Shown here: positions 52,922 through 61,012 of the stretch, piece by piece
Layout: each line of letters opens with the position of its first letter
How positions within the stretch are numbered: position 1 is the first letter of the stretch
DNA from: Oscillospiraceae bacterium
GTDB lineage: Bacteria; Bacillota; Clostridia; Saccharofermentanales; Fastidiosipilaceae
Direction of reading: 5' to 3'
DNA: 64,000 nt
Assembly: GCA_029983685.1 (NCBI GenBank)
Contig: JASBZA010000003.1
Span: 1-64,000, forward strand
Notes under the pieces: generated by a model
Told to the model about the DNA's origin: nothing
The model's input: only the letters and a program-made list of their open reading frames with translations
Database searches by the model: none
Translations under genes and position numbers: made by a program

Positions 52922-53755
52922 TCAGATCTTCAGGATATATTTTATCCACAGTAAAAGTACAAAATGAACGGGATAGAAGAGATAGAAAAATATTCTTTTA
53001 GCCTGACTGGGTTTAGCTTCCTTTTCGTATAAAGGAAAGAGAAAAACGGCTAAGACCGACCACATTTGTATCCAGGTGCCATAATGGTTCAAATCTTTAT
53101 AAGCCGGCAAAACATTTAGGACGTTTAAAAGTAAAAAGCCCAGAAAGTATTTATTCCAGCGTCTTTTTTTGAGGTCTTTTCTTAAGGTTTTTTCATATTT
53201 GACTTCATTTTGGTCGATTCTTTGGAATAAAACGATAGTGGCAATGCCGTAGAAATTATAATCCGGCTGAATAAAACGCGTTAAAAAGAGGGCCAAAAGA
53301 ATAAAAATCATGCCCAGAACTTGTCCCGTCCAACGAGGGATGCGGATGCCGCCCGGGCTGAAATGCTTGGTCACTTCGCCCTCGGAGCTTAGGGGGCGGA
53401 GGTTAATCATCATGTCCAGAGAGGAATTTTCTATAAGGTCCATACCGGCCAAAACGACCAGGCTCAAAGAAAAGGTAATAAGGACATTGTAGAAACGGTA
53501 TTGGGGAAAATCAAAAATATAAAAGGCCGTTTCAAAAGCTACTTGGGTGCCTATGGCCATAATGGTTATGCGAAGGAAATAATTTAAAAAATTGGACGTC
53601 CTATTGTAGCCTCTGGCTAAGGCATAGCAGAACAAAGGAAAGGACAAGCGCCCGATGGACCTGGCTATATAATAAATTTCCTGACCCCAGACATCGGCAA
53701 AAATCCACGACACATGATCTAAAAGCATTAGTAAAATTGCGATGAGTTTGAACAT
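52922..53755 (-). CDS. TraX-like membrane protein
   Basis: A polytopic protein of about 277 residues with around eight hydrophobic segments. The N-terminus MFKLIAILLMLLDHVSWIF and the following IGRLSFPLFCYALARGY are the hallmark of TraX-type acyltransferase-like proteins, first known from F-pilin acetylation. Chromosomal homologues in Firmicutes have no assigned substrate. The ATG at 53755 has AAAGGAAG spaced correctly; a TTG at 53962 would add 69 residues without family character and is rejected. No conjugation genes are nearby. Confidence 0.8.
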   Translation of the reverse strand: MFKLIAILLMLLDHVSWIFADVWGQEIYYIARSIGRLSFPLFCYALARGYNRTSNFLNYFLRITIMAIGTQVAFETAFYIFDFPQYRFYNVLITFSLSLVVLAGMDLIENSSLDMMINLRPLSSEGEVTKHFSPGGIRIPRWTGQVLGMIFILLALFLTRFIQPDYNFYGIATIVLFQRIDQNEVKYEKTLRKDLKKRRWNKYFLGFLLLNVLNVLPAYKDLNHYGTWIQMWSVLAVFLFPLYEKEAKPSQAKRIFFYLFYPVHFVLLLWIKYILKI

Positions 53756-53902
53756 GACGGGCTTCCTTTCTCTTAAATGAAATTGTACCAAGTCCGACGA
53801 CGAAAATAAAATGAATTTCAGTCCGGCCCGCTGGTCAGGGCTTTGTGAGCCTTGCCGAATTTTGAGGAAAAGTATAAATTTTGTGGCAAGATAAAAATTT
53901 AG

Positions 53903-53911
53903 TGATAGAAT
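53903..53911 (+). promoter_or_regulatory. possible extended -10 for rho
   Basis: TGA followed by TAGAAT (53906-53911), with TTGTGG at 53881-53886 at a long 19-base spacing. It would give a rho leader of about 110 bases containing an inverted repeat AGGCT/AGCCT near 53985-54000. The 271 bases between the TraX start and rho otherwise hold no gene. Confidence 0.35.
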
Positions 53912-54026
53912 GTAGCCATTAAGCGATTGAGCCATCTTTTCTTGGCTTTTTCCGACAAGCAATTTAATTTTATGATTTTTTGAAGGCTTTTAAGAGCCTA
54001 TCTTTTCAAGAGAAAAAGGGGTTTAC

Positions 54027-55832
54027 ATGGAAGAAAATATTTTTGCGTCAAAAAAGAAGGCCGATCTCATGCAGATTGTCCGAGTATCCGGGATTTTGCC
54101 CATCGGCCAAGCTCAACGTATGAAAAAAAAGGAGTTGGCGGACTTCCTTTTTGAAAAGATGCAAAATGAAGAAACTGCGGGAAATCTTTCTTCCGATGTA
54201 GAAAAAAACGGTGACAAGAAAGAGGCTTCAACTAAAAGCGAAACTTCTGAAACTTCTTTAGAAGAGAAGCCGGCAGCTAAGAGAAGAGGCAGAAAACCCA
54301 AAGTAGCTGCTTCTGAACAATCTGAAAAAACAAGTTCGAAAAAAACGACCGCCAAAAGACGACGCAAGAAGGCTGCAGAAGACAATTCCAAGGAAGAAGC
54401 AAAAATCGATAGGATCCAAGTTCAAGATGAGGATGAACAAATCAGTCTAGAGGACTTATCGAAAGAAAATACAGCGGAAGACACTAAGGCTCAAGAGACC
54501 GAAACCGAAACAGAGGAATCTTCCGAAAAAGAGACTTTAGAAGTCGATAACTTTGTGGCCAGGCCACGCCCCAGAAATAAAAATCAGGAAAAAGATAAGA
54601 AGGAACAAGGCCAGGAGACCGGTGAGGGTGTTTTGGAACTTATGCCGGATGGCTACGGCTTTTTACGTTTTGAAAATTATATCCAGGGACCCAATGATGT
54701 TTACGTATCGGCCCAATTAATTAAAAAATTAAATCTCAGAGCCGGTGACTATATTAAGGGTACGGTTCGAAATAAAAGAGACCAAGACCGTTATCAGGCG
54801 CTCAGCTATGTTACGGAAATTAACGGTGAGGAGCCCGAAAAGATGGCCAAGAGGCCTCACTTCGATCGTCTTACACCAATCTATCCCAATGAGCGCTATG
54901 TGTTAGAGACCAAGCGTCAGGAACTGTCGACCCGAATTATTGACTTATTCAGCCCTATCGGCAAAGGCCAAAGAGGTATGATTGTTTCGCCGCCTAAGGC
55001 AGGTAAGACCATTCTTCTGCAAAAAATTGCCAATGCCATATCTATCAATAATCCGGAAGCCAAATTAATTGTCCTTCTGATTGACGAGCGCCCCGAAGAA
55101 GTTACCGATATGCAGCGCCGGATTAAAGGAGAAGTTGTCTATTCCACCTTTGATAAGACTCCGGAAAACCATGTTAAGATTACGGAGCTGGTTTTAGAAC
55201 GAGCCAAAAGATTAGTCGAGTTAGGCCAAGATGTGGTCATCCTCCTAGACTCCATGACCCGTATGGCCAGGGCCTATAACCTTACCATCACACCTACCGG
55301 TAGAACCCTGTCCGGCGGTTTAGATCCCGGTGCCCTCCACCACCCCAAGCGTTTCTTCGGTGCAGCTCGTAAGATTGAAAACGGCGGTTCTTTAACCATA
55401 GTCGCCACGGCCTTGGTTGATACAGGCTCTAGGATGGATGAGGTCATTTTCGAAGAATTTAAGGGAACCGGTAACATGGAAGTGGCCTTGGACAGGAAAT
55501 TATCCGAAAAGCGTATTTTCCCTGCTATCAATATCAATGCCTCTTCGACCAGAAGAGAGGAGCTTCTTTTGAGTCAAAAAGAATTGGAAGCGGTCTGGGG
55601 GGTCAGGAAGGCTTTTGGCCAGTTGGACACTGCCGATGTAACCGAGCTCATTATCAGCCTGCTTCTTAAGACGAAAGATAACGAGCATTTGGTAGAGTCG
55701 CTGAATCTGTCTTTGAAGGATCAAAGCATTATGTCGCAGATGCATGCCAATGTGGCCACAAACGGCAACCAGGACAGTAACGGCCGGAATAATTTTAACG
55801 GTAACGGCCGGACGGTGAGTCGTTTCAGCTAA
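54027..55832 (+). CDS. rho: transcription termination factor Rho with large N-terminal insertion
   Basis: Hexameric RNA-dependent ATPase that ends transcription. The 601 residues have the Rho N-terminal helical domain (about 1-46), then an insertion at about 50-195, then the RNA-binding cold-shock-like domain starting GVLELMPDGYGFLR (201-214). The ATPase has Walker A PPKAGKT (322-328), LLIDERPEEVTDM, and the late LSGGLDPGALHHPKRFFGAARK. Insertion residues are first Lys/Arg-rich, then strongly acidic. E. coli Rho is 419 residues. It leads into rpmE. Confidence 0.97.
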   Translation: MEENIFASKKKADLMQIVRVSGILPIGQAQRMKKKELADFLFEKMQNEETAGNLSSDVEKNGDKKEASTKSETSETSLEEKPAAKRRGRKPKVAASEQSEKTSSKKTTAKRRRKKAAEDNSKEEAKIDRIQVQDEDEQISLEDLSKENTAEDTKAQETETETEESSEKETLEVDNFVARPRPRNKNQEKDKKEQGQETGEGVLELMPDGYGFLRFENYIQGPNDVYVSAQLIKKLNLRAGDYIKGTVRNKRDQDRYQALSYVTEINGEEPEKMAKRPHFDRLTPIYPNERYVLETKRQELSTRIIDLFSPIGKGQRGMIVSPPKAGKTILLQKIANAISINNPEAKLIVLLIDERPEEVTDMQRRIKGEVVYSTFDKTPENHVKITELVLERAKRLVELGQDVVILLDSMTRMARAYNLTITPTGRTLSGGLDPGALHHPKRFFGAARKIENGGSLTIVATALVDTGSRMDEVIFEEFKGTGNMEVALDRKLSEKRIFPAININASSTRREELLLSQKELEAVWGVRKAFGQLDTADVTELIISLLLKTKDNEHLVESLNLSLKDQSIMSQMHANVATNGNQDSNGRNNFNGNGRTVSRFS

Positions 55833-55837
55833 GTCAT

Positions 55838-55865
55838 TTGACATGGATAAGAAATCTGCTATAAT
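55838..55865 (+). promoter_or_regulatory. sigma-A type promoter of rpmE
   Basis: TTGACA at 55838-55843 and TATAAT at 55860-55865, both perfect, with a 16-base spacer that ends in TGC giving an extended -10 as well. It starts six bases after the rho stop codon and is the best promoter in the window. Confidence 0.88.
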
Positions 55866-55885
55866 ATCCAAGCTAATAAACCGAG

Positions 55886-55918
55886 CCGACATACGTAGGC
55901 CCTAAACTTACGCGTCGG
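55886..55918 (+). promoter_or_regulatory. structured 5' leader of rpmE
   Basis: A two-part stem-loop in the rpmE leader. The outer stem is CCGAC (55886-55890) with GTCGG (55914-55918), and the inner one CGTA with TACG around a loop of about eleven bases. It lies between the promoter and the gene and has no T run, so it is not a terminator. L31 genes in several phyla carry autoregulatory leaders, so a protein-binding role is possible. Confidence 0.45.
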
Positions 55919-55940
55919 ATTTCTGTGAGGAGATGAGAAT

Positions 55941-56144
55941 ATGAAAGAAGAAATACATCCTAATTACCAGAAGTGTATTGTGACCTGTGCTTGCGGCGAG
56001 ACTTTTGAAACGCGCTCGACCGTACCCACCATCAACGTAGACATCTGCAGCAAATGCCATCCTTTCTATACAGGCAAGCAGAAGCTGGTTGATACCGGTG
56101 GCCGTGTTGATAAGTTCAACAAGCGTAGAAACAAGGGTCAATAG
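55941..56144 (+). CDS. rpmE: 50S ribosomal protein L31 (zinc-binding type)
   Basis: A 67-residue ribosomal protein. It begins [20 protein letters not shown] and carries CACGETF plus [15 protein letters not shown], so four cysteines are available for zinc; this is the 'C+' form. The end is [11 protein letters not shown]. It has its own strong promoter after rho, a possible regulatory leader and a terminator after it, so it is expressed largely on its own. Confidence 0.97.
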   Translation: MKEEIHPNYQKCIVTCACGETFETRSTVPTINVDICSKCHPFYTGKQKLVDTGGRVDKFNKRRNKGQ

Positions 56145-56167
56145 TCTGTTTGAAAATTTAATGGAAA

Positions 56168-56196
56168 AAAGGATTGCTTAAGGCAGTCCTTTTTTT
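56168..56196 (+). terminator. rho-independent terminator after rpmE
   Basis: AAAGGA-T-TGC (56168-56177) pairs with GCA-G-TCCTTT (56183-56192) around a five-base loop, followed by a T run to 56196. Confidence 0.88.
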
Positions 56197-56208
56197 GATG
56201 AAAAAATC

Positions 56209-57078
56209 TTGAATACCGGGCGAAGTAAAAATACCCTGATAAAATCAGGTTTAGAAATTTTAAGAAAATCCCCCCACTATCATGACTTGGAAGAGTTTTG
56301 GATTCGGTCGAATTTAGAAGAACTATATAGAACGTTGACTGAAGAAAAGGCTCTTGATCAATGGGACGAAGCTTTAGATAAGCTGGCCCAAGGTTACCCT
56401 ATGGGGAGGGTTTTGCCGTGCACCTATTTTTACGGCTTTAAGATTTTTAACCACCCCGACGTCTTAATTCCCAGGCCGGATTCGGAGGTCTTAGTTGAAG
56501 CTGTATTAAACAAGGCTTCGGACCTTTTAGAGAATGCTTCGGATAAGAAGCTTCTTCGGATTACGGAACTGGGCTGCGGAACCGGAGCGCTTTTGCTGGC
56601 TTTGGCCAAATTACTTTTAGAAAAAGGTTATAATAACTTTAAACTATATGGTACGGATATCAGTGAAGCGGCTGTAGAGACCGCTTTATGTAACCGAAAC
56701 TATCATGGCCTAGAGGACTATATTGAAATTACGCAAGCGGACCTTTGGCCACTTGATATGAAAGAAGGAGTATGGACGTGCGATTTGCTTTATTCTAACC
56801 CCCCTTATCTTAGGCACGATGAATTCGTGTCGAGCGACTTGGACTTATACGAACCCGGTTTAGCTTTGGATGGGGGGGCCAAAGGCTTGGACATTATCAA
56901 GAGAATTTTGGCCGAAGGAGCCCATTATCTGACAAAGGGGACCGAAGTTTACATAGAACACGGACCGGACCAGGCCGAATTGATTAGACCTTTGGCCGTG
57001 CGATATGGTTGGAAGGACTTGGGCGTAATCGAAGATTTGGCCGGACGTGACCGCGTATCTCGTTTTTTATTAAATTAA
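56209..57078 (+). CDS. prmC: peptide chain release factor N5-glutamine methyltransferase
   Basis: Methylates the Gln of the GGQ motif in RF1 and RF2. The 289 residues hold a helical N-terminal domain, [14 protein letters not shown] and [12 protein letters not shown], the SAM motif [13 protein letters not shown] and the catalytic NPPY in [13 protein letters not shown]. The start TTG at 56209 has no visible ribosome site and begins 13 bases after the rpmE terminator, so the exact N-terminus is uncertain. Its substrate PrfA is encoded next, 19 bases downstream. Confidence 0.93.
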   Translation: MNTGRSKNTLIKSGLEILRKSPHYHDLEEFWIRSNLEELYRTLTEEKALDQWDEALDKLAQGYPMGRVLPCTYFYGFKIFNHPDVLIPRPDSEVLVEAVLNKASDLLENASDKKLLRITELGCGTGALLLALAKLLLEKGYNNFKLYGTDISEAAVETALCNRNYHGLEDYIEITQADLWPLDMKEGVWTCDLLYSNPPYLRHDEFVSSDLDLYEPGLALDGGAKGLDIIKRILAEGAHYLTKGTEVYIEHGPDQAELIRPLAVRYGWKDLGVIEDLAGRDRVSRFLLN

Positions 57079-57097
57079 AAAGATAAGGATAAAGCAT

Positions 57098-58183
57098 ATG
57101 CAAGAAAGTACTTTACATAAATTACAACAGTTGGAAGATCGCTACGAAGAGCTGCAGACCCAGATGGCGGATCCGGATATTATGAATGACCAGAACCGAT
57201 ATTTGGAAGTGGTCAAAGAGTCGGCGGACTTGACGGATTTGATTCAGTGTTTCGACCGCTATAAAAAAACCTTGCAAAACAAGGAAGATTGTCTGGCCAT
57301 TTTAGAGGATTCCTCGGCAGATCAGGACATGCATGATTTGGCCCAGATGGAGTTGGATGAGGCCAAAGATAAGGAGATTGAATTAGAAAATGAGTTGATT
57401 CGTCTCCTTCAACCCAAAGACCCACGAGATGAAAAAGACATTATTATGGAAATAAGGGCTGGTGCCGGCGGTGAAGAAGCTGCGCTTTTTGCTTCGGATC
57501 TATATGCCATGTATTGCTCCTATGCCGAAAGTCAGGGCTTCAAGGTAGAACCGGTTGACGAGAGTGCAACCGAAATCGGTGGTTATAAGGAAATTTCTTT
57601 TATAGTTTCCGGTAAGGGGACATTCAGTAAATTTAAGTTTGAAAGCGGTGTCCACCGTGTTCAGAGAGTACCGGAGACCGAGTCCGGCGGCCGTATCCAT
57701 ACTTCGACCGTCACGGTGGCGGTGATGCCTGAAGTTGACGAAGTGGATTTTGCTATTGATCCTAAGGACCTCAAGATTGATACCTATAGAGCTTCGGGAG
57801 CGGGCGGTCAGCACGTTAATAAGACCTCATCGGCTATCCGTATTACCCACCTTCCTACCGGTGTGGTAGTTACCTGTCAGGATCAGAGATCTCAGCACAA
57901 AAATAAGGACAGGGCCATGCAAGTCTTGAGAGCCAGGCTTCTGGAGATGGAAGAAGAGAAGAGGTCGGCGCAAATTGCCGGTGACCGTAAGTCTCAAATC
58001 GGTACCGGTGATCGTTCCGAACGCATTAGGACCTATAATTTCCCTCAAGGCCGGGTGACCGACCACAGGATTAATTTAACTTTATATAAGTTGGATGATA
58101 TTTTGGGCGGCCAATTAGATGCTCTGGTCGATCCTTTAACGGCGGCTAAGCAAGCCCAGGATCTGATGGATAATGAACACTAA
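57098..58183 (+). CDS. prfA: peptide chain release factor 1
   Basis: Terminates translation at UAA and UAG. The 361-residue protein shows [15 protein letters not shown], the codon-recognition loop region near [11 protein letters not shown] (where a PxT-type motif is expected), and the GGQ catalytic motif at 236-238 in [17 protein letters not shown]. It sits between prmC and tsaC and overlaps the latter by 11 bases. Order matches other Firmicutes. Confidence 0.97.
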   Translation: MQESTLHKLQQLEDRYEELQTQMADPDIMNDQNRYLEVVKESADLTDLIQCFDRYKKTLQNKEDCLAILEDSSADQDMHDLAQMELDEAKDKEIELENELIRLLQPKDPRDEKDIIMEIRAGAGGEEAALFASDLYAMYCSYAESQGFKVEPVDESATEIGGYKEISFIVSGKGTFSKFKFESGVHRVQRVPETESGGRIHTSTVTVAVMPEVDEVDFAIDPKDLKIDTYRASGAGGQHVNKTSSAIRITHLPTGVVVTCQDQRSQHKNKDRAMQVLRARLLEMEEEKRSAQIAGDRKSQIGTGDRSERIRTYNFPQGRVTDHRINLTLYKLDDILGGQLDALVDPLTAAKQAQDLMDNEH

Positions 58184-59270
58184 ACTACTTTATATCAAAG
58201 AAGATTTATCGAATCTCGATGAACTTGAACCTATAGCACGGGCCATGGACAAGGGACAGGTGGTCTGTTTCCCGACCGAAACCGTTTACGGTTTGGGGGC
58301 CCGTTATGATTTGGATGAGGCTGTAAAGGAGATTTTCCGAGTTAAAGGCAGGCCCCAAGATAATCCTTTAATCCTGCACGAATCATCCGTGGAACGGATG
58401 GCGGCCTATTATAAAGACTGGGATAAGGTAGCGGAAACTCTGACGGCGGCTTTTTGTCCGGGCCCTTTTACCTTGATTATGGAAAAGGCGGATGATTTGA
58501 AAACCGTAGCTTCTGCAGGCCTTAATACCATAGGGTTGCGTATACCGGATCATCCTGTAGCGCATGCCTTGATTAAATACTTGGGGAGGGCTATAGCGGC
58601 CCCTTCCGCTAATATAAGCGGCAGACCTTCTCCTACCAACGGGTCGGATGCCTATGAGGATTTGGCAGGAAAAGTACCCTATATTGTCGTAGCGGACCCG
58701 TCTCGTGTGGGCTTGGAATCTACAATTGTATCCTGGGTCGGAGGAAAGCTGGAACTCTTAAGACCCGGCGGTATTTCGGCCAAACAAATCGGTGATGCGC
58801 TGATTAAGGCCGGTATAGATCCTTTGGACTTGGGTTTTAAAGTATTCTCCATGGAAGACTATGAAAAAGAATCTAAACCCAGAGCCCCGGGGATGAAATA
58901 TAGGCACTATGCACCCCGAGCCAACGTTCATATTATTAAAGGAGATAATTTAGAAGATAAATTGTCTTATATAAAAGAACATATAGATCAAGGTAGCATA
59001 GGTCTTAAACCCGGTTTTTATATCTCGATCGAGCTTAATAAAAGACTTTCCGACAATCCGTGGCCGGTCTTGACCTTTGAAGATACGGCCGACCACCATG
59101 CAGGCAGCCATTATTTATTCACTGCCTTCAGAGAACTGGATAGGGAAGCATGTTCGGATATCTGGGTGGAAAATCTGGATTTTAACGGCTTGGGTCAAGC
59201 TTATATGAATCGTTTGGAAAAAGCGGCCTGTAAAACGTTAAGAGATCCTTCCCAAGGTCCGCATTTGTAG
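58173..59270 (+). CDS. tsaC: L-threonylcarbamoyladenylate synthase (Sua5/YwlC type)
   Basis: Makes threonylcarbamoyl-AMP from threonine, bicarbonate and ATP for t6A tRNA modification. The 365 residues contain the YrdC domain, with [36 protein letters not shown] and [13 protein letters not shown], plus a C-terminal Sua5 domain (from about 230) linked by [13 protein letters not shown]. It therefore has the long two-domain form. Its partner TsaD is encoded at 32423 in this window. Confidence 0.95.
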   Translation: MNTKLLYIKEDLSNLDELEPIARAMDKGQVVCFPTETVYGLGARYDLDEAVKEIFRVKGRPQDNPLILHESSVERMAAYYKDWDKVAETLTAAFCPGPFTLIMEKADDLKTVASAGLNTIGLRIPDHPVAHALIKYLGRAIAAPSANISGRPSPTNGSDAYEDLAGKVPYIVVADPSRVGLESTIVSWVGGKLELLRPGGISAKQIGDALIKAGIDPLDLGFKVFSMEDYEKESKPRAPGMKYRHYAPRANVHIIKGDNLEDKLSYIKEHIDQGSIGLKPGFYISIELNKRLSDNPWPVLTFEDTADHHAGSHYLFTAFRELDREACSDIWVENLDFNGLGQAYMNRLEKAACKTLRDPSQGPHL

Positions 59271-59301
59271 TGTTTTGTGGATTTTTGTGTAAGTTATTCG
59301 C

Positions 59302-59330
59302 TTGAATTAATAGGGTCTATTTGCTAATAT
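59302..59330 (+). promoter_or_regulatory. promoter of the rpsF operon
   Basis: TTGAAT (59302-59307), a 17-base spacer ending in TGC, and TAATAT (59325-59330). It lies about 80 bases upstream of rpsF and leaves a structured leader. Confidence 0.65.
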
Positions 59331-59360
59331 GGTCACTGCTTATTAAGAAGCAAATCCTTA

Positions 59361-59380
59361 TCTTGTACGACCGTACAAGA
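59361..59380 (+). promoter_or_regulatory. hairpin in the rpsF leader
   Basis: TCTTGTAC (59361-59368) pairs with GTACAAGA (59373-59380) around a GACC loop, about 32 bases before the start codon. S6 and S18 bind leaders in other bacteria through a CCG-containing element. The sequence CCG is present here, but the match to that motif is only suggestive. Confidence 0.35.
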
Positions 59381-59412
59381 TCGTAGAGTCCAGAAGGAGG
59401 TGAAGTTTAGTT

Positions 59413-59703
59413 ATGTCCAAGAAGTATGAAATTATGTACATTCTTTCCCCCACATTAGAGGAGGAAGAGAATCAAGCTCTCCACACTAGGGTTCAGGACC
59501 TTATTGCGGCTAACGGTACTGTTGACTCCGTTGACCACTGGGGACGCAAGCGTTTTGCATACGAGATTGACGACCAGACCGAGGGTGATTACTGCGTAGT
59601 ATTATTCACGGCTGACCCCGAAGTTCCGGCTATCTTAGAGAATCAGCTGAAGATAACTGAAGGCGTCATGCGTTTCATGATCGTAAATGTAGAAGAAGAG
59701 TAG
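59413..59703 (+). CDS. rpsF: 30S ribosomal protein S6
   Basis: The 96-residue S6, starting KKYEIMYILSPTLEEEENQ and containing VDSVDHWGRKRFAYEIDDQTEGDYCVVLF. GAAGGAGGTG is upstream with about ten bases spacing. First gene of the canonical rpsF-ssb-rpsR operon; S6 pairs with S18 on the 30S platform. Confidence 0.97.
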   Translation: MSKKYEIMYILSPTLEEEENQALHTRVQDLIAANGTVDSVDHWGRKRFAYEIDDQTEGDYCVVLFTADPEVPAILENQLKITEGVMRFMIVNVEEE

Positions 59704-59750
59704 TCGAGTCTTTTGAGCTCGGCCGAACAAAGAAAGCGAGAGACTAGTAG

Positions 59751-60212
59751 ATGAATAAAGCGATTTTGATGGGACGATTGACCAAGGACCCCGAGCTTCG
59801 GAGTACCAACGGCGGCGTAAGTGTCTGTTCTTTTACCGTTGCGGTAGACAGACGTTTTAAAAACGCCCAAGGAGAGAGAGAAGCGGATTTTATCCCCGTA
59901 GTTTGCTGGAGACAGACAGCAGAATTTGTCGCCAGATATTTCCAAAAGGGCCAGAGAATTGCACTCGTCGGCTCTATTCAGGTAAGACACTGGGATGACG
60001 AGCAGGGCAACAGGCGCTATATGACCGAGGTTATTGCCGATGAAGTCTATTTCGCCGACAGCAAGCAGGAGTCTTCCAACTACTCCAATCAGTCGAACAA
60101 CTACCAGAATGCTTATTCTTCGGGTTCTTCTGCTAAGGAGTCCGGATCGGATTTTTCCGACGGTTTCTTTGAAGCACCTGACGACGATACAGCTCTTCCT
60201 TTCGACCTATAA
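59751..60212 (+). CDS. ssb: single-stranded DNA-binding protein
   Basis: Binds ssDNA during replication and repair. The OB-fold (1-105) shows NKAILMGRLTKDPELRST and FIPVVCWRQTAEFVARYFQKG. A flexible Ser/Asn/Gln-rich region follows, then an acidic tail ending DDDTALPFDL in place of the usual DDDIPF tip; this tail recruits partner proteins. 153 residues, between rpsF and rpsR as usual in Firmicutes. Confidence 0.97.
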   Translation: MNKAILMGRLTKDPELRSTNGGVSVCSFTVAVDRRFKNAQGEREADFIPVVCWRQTAEFVARYFQKGQRIALVGSIQVRHWDDEQGNRRYMTEVIADEVYFADSKQESSNYSNQSNNYQNAYSSGSSAKESGSDFSDGFFEAPDDDTALPFDL

Positions 60213-60233
60213 TTTTATAGAAAGGATATAAAC

Positions 60234-60473
60234 ATGGCTGATAACAGAAGTTTTAACAGAAGAAGGCCGCGTCGTAAGGTTTGTGCCTTTTGTGCCGACC
60301 ATATCGACAACATCGATTATAAAGATGCCGCTAAGTTAAAGAAGTTTGTTTCTGAGAACGGCAAGATTTTACCCAGAAGGATGACCGGCACCTGTGCCAA
60401 GCACCAACGCAAGTTGACGACGGCCATCAAGAGAGCCAGACAGATGGCCCTGCTTCCTTACACTGAAGCCTAA
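60234..60473 (+). CDS. rpsR: 30S ribosomal protein S18
   Basis: A 79-residue basic protein with [20 protein letters not shown] and [22 protein letters not shown], characteristic of S18. The cysteines at VCAFC and the later CAKH resemble the zinc-capable form. Third gene of the operon; a terminator-like hairpin follows. Confidence 0.97.
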   Translation: MADNRSFNRRRPRRKVCAFCADHIDNIDYKDAAKLKKFVSENGKILPRRMTGTCAKHQRKLTTAIKRARQMALLPYTEA

Positions 60474-60490
60474 GTCAGATTGACATGTGA

Positions 60491-60523
60491 AACCTCGGCT
60501 CACCATGGGTTGAGGTTTTTTTA
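60491..60523 (+). terminator. terminator or attenuator between rpsR and rplI
   Basis: AACCTC (60491-60496) pairs with GAGGTT (60512-60517), the stem continuing inward with several G-U pairs, and a run of Ts follows. It would separate rpsF-ssb-rpsR from rplI-dnaB, either fully or in part, since no strong promoter is evident in the 30 bases before rplI. Confidence 0.75.
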
Positions 60524-60552
60524 CTTTAGTATGTATTTTAAGGAGATTTAAG

Positions 60553-60996
60553 ATGAAAGTAGTTTTACTGGAAGATGTTAAGAATCTGGGCAAGGCGGAC
60601 GACGTGGTAGACGTAAAGTCCGGCTATGCCAATAACTTCCTTTTTAAGAAGGGCTTGGCTGTACCTGCCAATTCCGATAAGCTTCATGAATTGAAGCAAA
60701 AGGCCGGAGCACGTAAGGCTCAAGAGAAGCGTGAGCTGGAAGAAGCTCAAGCCGTGGGCGAAAAATTAGATGGTCAAACCTTCACCGTTAAGAAAAAAGC
60801 CGGTGACAAGGGCAGACTTTACGGTACGCTGACTTCTATGGACGTAGAAGAAGTTTTGGCCCAAGAAGGTTACAAGGTAAACAAGCGTAATATTAATCTG
60901 GATACAGAACTTAAGAACGTCGGTTCTACCGGTGCGGAATTGAAGCTGCATAATGACGTTAAGGTTAAGATCACAGTTCAGGTAGAAGCTCTGTAA
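60553..60996 (+). CDS. rplI: 50S ribosomal protein L9
   Basis: A 147-residue L9 with the N-terminal MKVVLLEDVKNLGKADDVVDVKSGYANNFL, long central helix (about 42-75) and C-terminal domain with GDKGRLYGTLTSMDVEEVL. AAGGAG precedes the start. The dnaB gene follows after 16 bases. In many Firmicutes a gdpP/yybT gene lies just before rplI; it is absent here. Confidence 0.97.
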   Translation: MKVVLLEDVKNLGKADDVVDVKSGYANNFLFKKGLAVPANSDKLHELKQKAGARKAQEKRELEEAQAVGEKLDGQTFTVKKKAGDKGRLYGTLTSMDVEEVLAQEGYKVNKRNINLDTELKNVGSTGAELKLHNDVKVKITVQVEAL

Positions 60997-61012
60997 TTTT
61001 TAAGGAGAAGTC

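Noticed and set aside
53756..53962. An N-terminal extension of the TraX-like protein from a TTG.
   Set aside because: The added residues have no family resemblance, while the ATG at 53755 has a proper ribosome binding site and the standard family N-terminus.
1700..57000. The palindrome TTGGCCAA appears at roughly twenty places, far more than chance, suggesting a possible DNA uptake or chromosome-organising motif.
   Set aside because: Almost all copies are in the same codon phase, reading Leu-Ala-Lys or Leu-Ala-Asn (TTG GCC AAx). Favoured codons explain it better than a DNA motif; one intergenic copy near 51060 is not enough. A phase-corrected count could settle it.
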